DNA from: an uncultured Emergencia sp.
Lineage (GTDB): Bacteria > Bacillota > Clostridia > Peptostreptococcales > Anaerovoracaceae
DNA: 18,122 nucleotides
NCBI GenBank assembly: GCA_937997955.1
Contig: CALLDR010000081.1
Span: 1-18,122, forward strand
Direction of reading: 5' to 3'
Part shown: piece by piece, positions 14,914 to 18,122 of the stretch
Position numbering within the stretch: position 1 is the stretch's first letter
How the letters are laid out: the number at the start of each line of letters is the position of its first letter
The notes under the pieces: model-generated
Databases searched by the model: none
Seen by the model: only the letters and a program-made list of their open reading frames with translations
Told to the model about the DNA's origin: nothing
Program-made: the position numbers and the translations under genes

Positions 14914-15067
14914 CCTAGCCCCGTGAAAGCGAGCGGCAGCGAAGGCTGAACGGCTGGCAGGTCAAACGCCAGGCTTCCCCAGGAGAGGGAGGGCGCCGCC
15001 CGAGATTCGACTGGCTGGGAAGCTACGGCGGCCTAGCCCCGTGAAAGCGAGCGGCAGCGAAGACTGA
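14914..15067. repeat. 36-bp direct repeat framing a foldable GC-rich segment
   Basis: Copies at 14914-14949 and 15032-15067 (beginning CCTAGCCCCGTGAAAGCGAG) differ at one position. The 82 bp between them contain CTGGC/GCCAG and GCTTCCCCAG (from 14973) / CTGGGAAGC (15014-15022) complementary pairs, and GGGC-GCC-GCCC (about 14990-15001). The second copy ends 23 bp before the rqcP start. Only two copies, so not CRISPR. Confidence 0.8.
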
Positions 15068-15090
15068 GAAGTAACTTGAGAGGTAAAATC

Positions 15091-15366
15091 ATGCGCATAG
15101 ATAAATTTTTAAAAAATTCCCGGCTGATCAAACGCCGGACAGTGGCAAAAGACGCCTGCGACCAGGAGCGTGTCTCCGTCAACGGAAAGGTGGCAAAGGC
15201 CGGAACAGAGGTCAAAGTGGGAGACGTGATCCATATCGAATTTGGAAACAGCTCCATTACGGCAAAGGTCCTGCAGCTGACAGAATCCTGCCGCAAAGAA
15301 GATGCCGCGGGCATGTATGAGATCATAGAACAGGGAAAAAGGGCAGAGAACAGTCCGCAGGACTAA
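15091..15366 (+). CDS. rqcP: RqcP (YabO), S4-domain ribosome quality-control factor
   Basis: 91-residue S4 RNA-binding protein. The sequence MRIDKFLKNSRLIKRRTVAK, then DQERVSVNGKVAKAGTEVKVGD, matches B. subtilis YabO/RqcP along its length, including the late EDAAGMYEII. RqcP binds stalled 50S subunits with RqcH and promotes C-terminal alanine tailing of the nascent chain. Start chosen at ATG 15091, preceded by GAGAGG at 8 nt; a TTG at 15076 in frame has no site of its own and would add residues homologues lack. In related genomes yabP, yabQ and divIC usually follow; here a terminator and leftward genes follow instead. A repeat-rich spacer separates it from hup. Confidence 0.94.
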   Translation: MRIDKFLKNSRLIKRRTVAKDACDQERVSVNGKVAKAGTEVKVGDVIHIEFGNSSITAKVLQLTESCRKEDAAGMYEIIEQGKRAENSPQD

Positions 15367-15380
15367 GCCGCCCTTTTCTT
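15336..15380 (+). terminator. Terminator overlapping the rqcP stop codon
   Basis: AAAAGGGC (15337-15344) pairs with GCCCTTTT (15370-15377), enclosing a small perfect hairpin AGTCC-GCA-GGACT (15352-15364). The T-rich right arm continues TTTTCTTC. The left arm and inner hairpin are coding, and the TAA stop lies within the structure. Confidence 0.7.
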
Positions 15381-15410
15381 CTGGCTTTATAAGCCTGATG
15401 TGATTGATAT

Positions 15411-15455
15411 GATTAACGTGATTAATTGATCAACGTGATCAACGTGATTAATATA
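15411..15455. repeat. 9-nt AT-rich tandem repeat
   Basis: Five degenerate units of about 9 nt: GATTAACGT, GATTAATT, GATCAACGT, GATCAACGT, GATTAATAT. The two central units are identical. It lies in the gene-free 15381-15562 gap after rqcP, where I see no other feature and no clear terminator for the leftward DUF4363 gene. Confidence 0.6.
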
Positions 15456-15562
15456 ACTGATATATGTGAGCGATATGACCTGGGTAAGCTCCATATAAAC
15501 CCGTAAAAATTTATGAAAGCTCAGATAAGCTGCAGGAGTTCTGAGTTGCAGGATATTCTAAA

Positions 15563-15946
15563 CTATAGAATGTTCTGCAGCGTGATGGATTCGTTTTCGT
15601 GGAGCAGCTTCAGCTGCTGAGCCAGCGCCAGCAGTTCGCCGCTGCCGTTGGAGCGGTCCTCCGCTTTGATATATTTCAGTGTCTTGGCGAAGGTCTGATC
15701 AGCGTCGTTGATCGTGTCGGTATCCAGAAAGAGAAGAGCGGTTTTTCTGTATTCCTGCCAACGCTGATATTCCGCCTGAAAAGCGTCATTGGCTGTTTTC
15801 CAGTCCTCTGCCTCCACAGCCTCCATGATGGGCCCCTGGCATTGGCTGGTCATACGGGACAGCTCTTTGTGAGAATTTGTATAGAAGATGCCGTAGATAC
15901 CGATGACCAGAGCCAGAGCGACAATGGATATCCATAGAGAGCGCAT
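15563..15946 (-). CDS. DUF4363 family membrane-anchored protein
   Basis: 127 residues. One N-terminal membrane segment (about 4-22, LWISIVALALVIGIYGIFY) is followed by a mostly helical, soluble domain rich in acidic and aromatic residues (WKTANDAFQAEYQRWQEYRK, DADQTFAKTLKYIKAED). It resembles DUF4363, a clostridial family commonly encoded next to DUF421 proteins; no biochemical function is established as far as I know. The ATG at 15946 follows the upstream gene's TAG directly (TAGATG), with AAAGGAGGTG inside the end of that gene, so the two are co-translated. The anchored domain probably faces away from the cytoplasm, by inference only. Confidence 0.8.
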   Translation of the reverse strand: MRSLWISIVALALVIGIYGIFYTNSHKELSRMTSQCQGPIMEAVEAEDWKTANDAFQAEYQRWQEYRKTALLFLDTDTINDADQTFAKTLKYIKAEDRSNGSGELLALAQQLKLLHENESITLQNIL

Positions 15947-16609
15947 CTAGTTCACCTCCTTTGTATAGTTCTGGCTGGGAGCCGGATACGGATAGACGTG
16001 GAACTGGTGCTGACCGTCGTAAAAGGCCAGGAATACTTTTTTCGGGTCGGACAGCCCCTTCGCTTCCAGCATGTGGAGCAGGGTGCGGCGGTCCAGATGC
16101 GCCGTAGCGAGGTTTTCTCCGTAGATGCGGCCGTCACTGACCAGGACGATGGGAAGACGTTCGTGATCCTCTGTTTTGATGATGGACAGCTGGCCGTTAT
16201 CCTCCATGACGGCGTACTCTACGTCAGAGAGGGAGGGGCAATCGCCGATGCGCAGCTGCTCGAAGAGCTCGTTGATAGAGATGCGGAGCCGTTCCAGCTC
16301 CTTGACATTGATCCGCCCCTGTTCTACGATGATGCTGGGGCGTCCGTTGACGAGCTTTTTGAATTTCTCGCTTTTGATAGAACAAATGGAGAAGAGGACC
16401 TGCAGAAAAAGCAGGGTCAGGATCGCCACTACGCCGTTGACCAGCGACTCGGCGGGCTCGTCGATGGGAATGGACGCCAGCTCGGCGATCATGAACAGGA
16501 CCACCATCTGAAAGGTGGACATCTTGGAAAGCTCCGCTTTGCCCATGACGCGAAGGGCAAAAAGAACGACAACATATAATATGAGCGTTCTGATACATAT
16601 GATAATCAA
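15947..16609 (-). CDS. DUF421 membrane protein (YetF family)
   Basis: 220 residues. Three membrane segments (about 2-21, 33-47, 57-77) precede a cytoplasmic alpha/beta DUF421 domain (GRPSIIVEQGRINVKELERL; LPIVLVSDGRIYGENL). The RVMGKAELSKMSTFQMVVLF segment is characteristic. Related YetF/2Duf proteins have been linked to spore inner-membrane stability in Bacillus; a role here is inference. It starts with TTG at 16609: GGAGGTG (16620-16614) lies 4 nt upstream of that codon, and no ATG is available in frame before residue 22. A sigma-G-like promoter sits 30 bp upstream. It forms a pair with DUF4363. Confidence 0.9.
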   Translation of the reverse strand: MIIICIRTLILYVVVLFALRVMGKAELSKMSTFQMVVLFMIAELASIPIDEPAESLVNGVVAILTLLFLQVLFSICSIKSEKFKKLVNGRPSIIVEQGRINVKELERLRISINELFEQLRIGDCPSLSDVEYAVMEDNGQLSIIKTEDHERLPIVLVSDGRIYGENLATAHLDRRTLLHMLEAKGLSDPKKVFLAFYDGQHQFHVYPYPAPSQNYTKEVN

Positions 16610-16638
16610 AATACACCTCCAAATTTATTGCTGACATT

Positions 16639-16668
16639 TATTGTGCGCAGGAAGCGGAGATGATATAC
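16639..16668 (-). promoter_or_regulatory. Sigma-G-like promoter for the DUF421-DUF4363 pair
   Basis: On the minus strand, GTATA (16668-16664), an 18-nt spacer, CACAATA (16645-16639). The sigma-G consensus is about GHATR, 17-18 nt, CATWHTA, so the -35 fits fully and the -10 matches 6 of 7. A start near 16632 would leave a short leader holding GGAGGTG and the TTG start. Position and match are both good. Confidence 0.5.
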
Positions 16669-16669
16669 T
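16641..16669 (+). promoter_or_regulatory. Sigma-A promoter for the MFS gene
   Basis: TTGTGC (16641-16646), a 17-nt spacer, TATACT (16664-16669), with an extended-10 TG at 16661-16662. The -35 is weak (3 of 6) and the -10 strong (5 of 6). It occupies the same bases as the divergent sigma-G-like promoter. Confidence 0.55.
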
Positions 16670-16720
16670 GATATTTATGTATTCCAGGGAAAACATTTTG
16701 CACAAAAGGGAACAGATTTG

Positions 16721-17917
16721 ATGAATAAGAAGAAAGAACTGTTAAAATTTAAAGGATTGTATTTCTGTACCTATGGGGCGTTGGGCGTGCTGAACCCTTT
16801 GATCGGACAGTATCTCAGCTCCATCGGTTTCTCCGGGACCCAGATCGGCACCGTGACGTCAGTGGGAACAGCCGTGGCGATCTTTGCGTCGACTTTCTGG
16901 GGAGACCGCTATTCCAACAGCAAAAACGGGCGCCTGGTAATCCTGCTGCTCTGCACAGCCGCGGCCGTCATGGGCGTGGCCAGCTCTTTTATCACCGCGT
17001 TCGTGCTGTTTACCATCGCCTATGGCGTCATGTATTTCTTTCACGGCCCCGTCAACGGTCTGACAGACGCCATGGTACTGGAGAAAAACCAGGAGGATTT
17101 TGCGCAGATCCGCCTCTGCGGCGCGCTGGGGTATGCCGCGGCGGTCTTTGTCGGCGGAAGAGTCGGCGGCCGGCTGGGTCTGGGGAACATCTTCTACATC
17201 TATGCCGGCGCCTTTCTCGCTGCTGCGGTGATTATCGCAAGCCTCCATCAAAGGGTGTCCGTCGAAGGCTCTCAAACGCCTGAGGCTTCGGCTGGAAAAA
17301 CCGCGAAGGCAAAAAAGGAAAAAATCCGTTATACGGAGCTGCTCAGGGACAAAAAGACCATAGAGCTGATCCTCTGCGGCATCTTTGTCATGGGGACTAA
17401 CGTGGCGAATAACACCTATTTCAGCTTTCTGTTTCGCGACGGCGGCGGAACCGTGGCGGGCGTAGGGACCATCTTTCTGCTTATGGTGGGAAGCGAGGCG
17501 CCGTTTATGGCGCTGGCTCCCAAGCTGTCGAGGAAGTTGTCCCAGGAGAGGGCTATCGTTTTGGCCATGGCTCTGTCGGCGATCCGCTTTGGATGGTATG
17601 CCTTCGGCCCGTCCTGGCAGATGCTGATGGCCCTGTTTTTCCTGCAGGGCATGGTCAACGGGATTTTGCTGGTAGAGTATGTAAAATATATTTCCGCTGT
17701 CGTCGAGCCGAGGCTGATCGGTATCGCCGTGTCAGCTTATTATGCCGTCAGCTCCAACGTGGGATCCATTCTATGCAATTTCTTCGGAGGCGTCGCCATG
17801 GATCACTTCGGCAGCGTGGGCGTGTACGGACTTTTCAGCCTGTTCAACGTGGTCGGCGTGGTCCTGTATCTGCTGTGGGGACTGCATAAGCCGAAGCGGG
17901 CGGAGAGAAGAGACTGA
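16721..17917 (+). CDS. Major facilitator superfamily transporter (MFS_1-like)
   Basis: 398 residues with about 12 predicted membrane segments in two halves, joined by a charged cytoplasmic loop near residues 180-210 (VEGSQTPEASAGKTAKAKKEK). The N-terminal half resembles the LacY/nucleoside-symporter-like MFS_1-like group (FKGLYFCTYGALGVLNPLIGQYLSSIGFS; the WGDRYSNSKNGR loop between helices 2 and 3 corresponds to the MFS signature). Substrate cannot be predicted. The ATG at 16721 is preferred over the adjacent TTG at 16718 because AAAGGGA lies 9 nt upstream. It has its own promoter, diverges from DUF421, and is followed by a degenerate 17-nt repeat array. Confidence 0.88.
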   Translation: MNKKKELLKFKGLYFCTYGALGVLNPLIGQYLSSIGFSGTQIGTVTSVGTAVAIFASTFWGDRYSNSKNGRLVILLLCTAAAVMGVASSFITAFVLFTIAYGVMYFFHGPVNGLTDAMVLEKNQEDFAQIRLCGALGYAAAVFVGGRVGGRLGLGNIFYIYAGAFLAAAVIIASLHQRVSVEGSQTPEASAGKTAKAKKEKIRYTELLRDKKTIELILCGIFVMGTNVANNTYFSFLFRDGGGTVAGVGTIFLLMVGSEAPFMALAPKLSRKLSQERAIVLAMALSAIRFGWYAFGPSWQMLMALFFLQGMVNGILLVEYVKYISAVVEPRLIGIAVSAYYAVSSNVGSILCNFFGGVAMDHFGSVGVYGLFSLFNVVGVVLYLLWGLHKPKRAERRD

Positions 17918-17929
17918 GGCCTGATATCC

Positions 17930-18040
17930 GTTCGGGATCGATGAGTTCCAGGCCGGCAGTTTCAGGATCGGTGAGCCTTCGGGATTGGTGAATCTTCGGG
18001 ATTAGTGAGTCTTCGGAATCGATGAGTTCAGGGCCGGCAA
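17930..18040. repeat. 17-nt degenerate tandem repeat array
   Basis: Five 17-nt units near CTTCGGGATTGGTGAGT: 17930-17946, 17960-17976, 17977-17993, 17994-18010 and 18011-18027, the last four contiguous. Two further related 13-nt blocks (TCCAGGCCGGCAG at 17947-17959 and TCAGGGCCGGCAA at 18028-18040) follow unit 1 and unit 5. It starts 12 bp after the MFS stop. No long protein is encoded. Confidence 0.75.
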
Positions 18041-18077
18041 GCCGTCAAAAAAGGTCGAAAAAAACGGAAAAACCCTA

Positions 18078-18109
18078 TTGACAGAGGGGCGAAAAGGTGG
18101 TAATATAAT
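18078..18109 (+). promoter_or_regulatory. Strong promoter running off the right edge
   Basis: A perfect TTGACA (18078-18083) is followed at 17 nt by TAATAT (18101-18106), overlapping a perfect TATAAT at 18104-18109 (20-nt spacing). The gene it drives begins beyond the window; the strength would suit a stable RNA or a highly expressed gene. Confidence 0.7.
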
Positions 18110-18122
18110 CAAGCTGTCTCGA

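Noticed and set aside
14914..15067. The 36-bp direct repeat as a CRISPR
   Set aside because: Only two copies, an 82-bp interval that is too long and structured, and no cas genes.
15076..15090. TTG at 15076 as the rqcP start
   Set aside because: It would add five residues missing from homologues and leaves the GAGAGG site inside the coding region; ATG 15091 matches the family start MRIDKF.

Overview
The window looks like a moderately GC-rich chromosomal segment of a low-GC-lineage (Firmicutes) anaerobe, most likely class Clostridia. The evidence is the conserved purR, spoVG, murC, glmU, prs, pth, mfd, spoVT, yabM-like, mazG, hup, rqcP neighbourhood, strong AGGAGG-type ribosome binding sites and sporulation-linked genes (spoVG, spoVT). 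The family cannot be fixed from this sequence alone. No phage, IS element, CRISPR array, tRNA or rRNA was seen.

Layout. 1-915 is the 3' two-thirds of pyruvate kinase (+), followed by its terminator and about 165 bp of repeat-rich spacer. 1301-2476 is a leftward purR then spoVG pair; spoVG has its own promoter and a terminator. A 303-bp divergent region with a strong rightward promoter and a GC-rich, foldable leader precedes the rightward operon murC, glmU acetyltransferase half, prs, pth, mfd (2780-10004). That operon converges on leftward spoVT (10151-10642), with a nested hairpin terminator between them. A second rightward set follows: an amidohydrolase of the MtaD/SAH deaminase type, a MOP-family flippase (YabM-like), mazG and hup (terminator after hup), then rqcP. 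Next comes a leftward DUF421-DUF4363 pair, then a rightward MFS transporter, and finally a strong promoter running off the right edge.

How the genes fit together. murC and glmU serve peptidoglycan precursor synthesis, and the MOP flippase may act in the same pathway. prs makes PRPP, the usual effector of PurR. pth, rqcP and mfd handle stalled ribosomes or polymerases. mazG and the deaminase clear or salvage nucleotides and nucleosides. SpoVT, SpoVG and the DUF421-DUF4363 pair point to endospore formation. A near-consensus sigma-G promoter lies at the right distance in front of DUF421, and a weaker one in front of spoVT.

Most notable: (1) glmU encodes only the left-handed beta-helix acetyltransferase, starting at the domain boundary of normal GlmU, with no uridyltransferase half nearby; (2) a sigma-G-like promoter drives the DUF421-DUF4363 pair and shares bases with the divergent MFS promoter; (3) a 36-bp direct repeat frames a foldable GC-rich segment between hup and rqcP; (4) the murC leader can fold into a closed multi-hairpin structure; (5) at least six intergenic gaps each hold a different private short repeat family. 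I found no gene set that forms a clearly new system; the rest is recognisable core chromosome.
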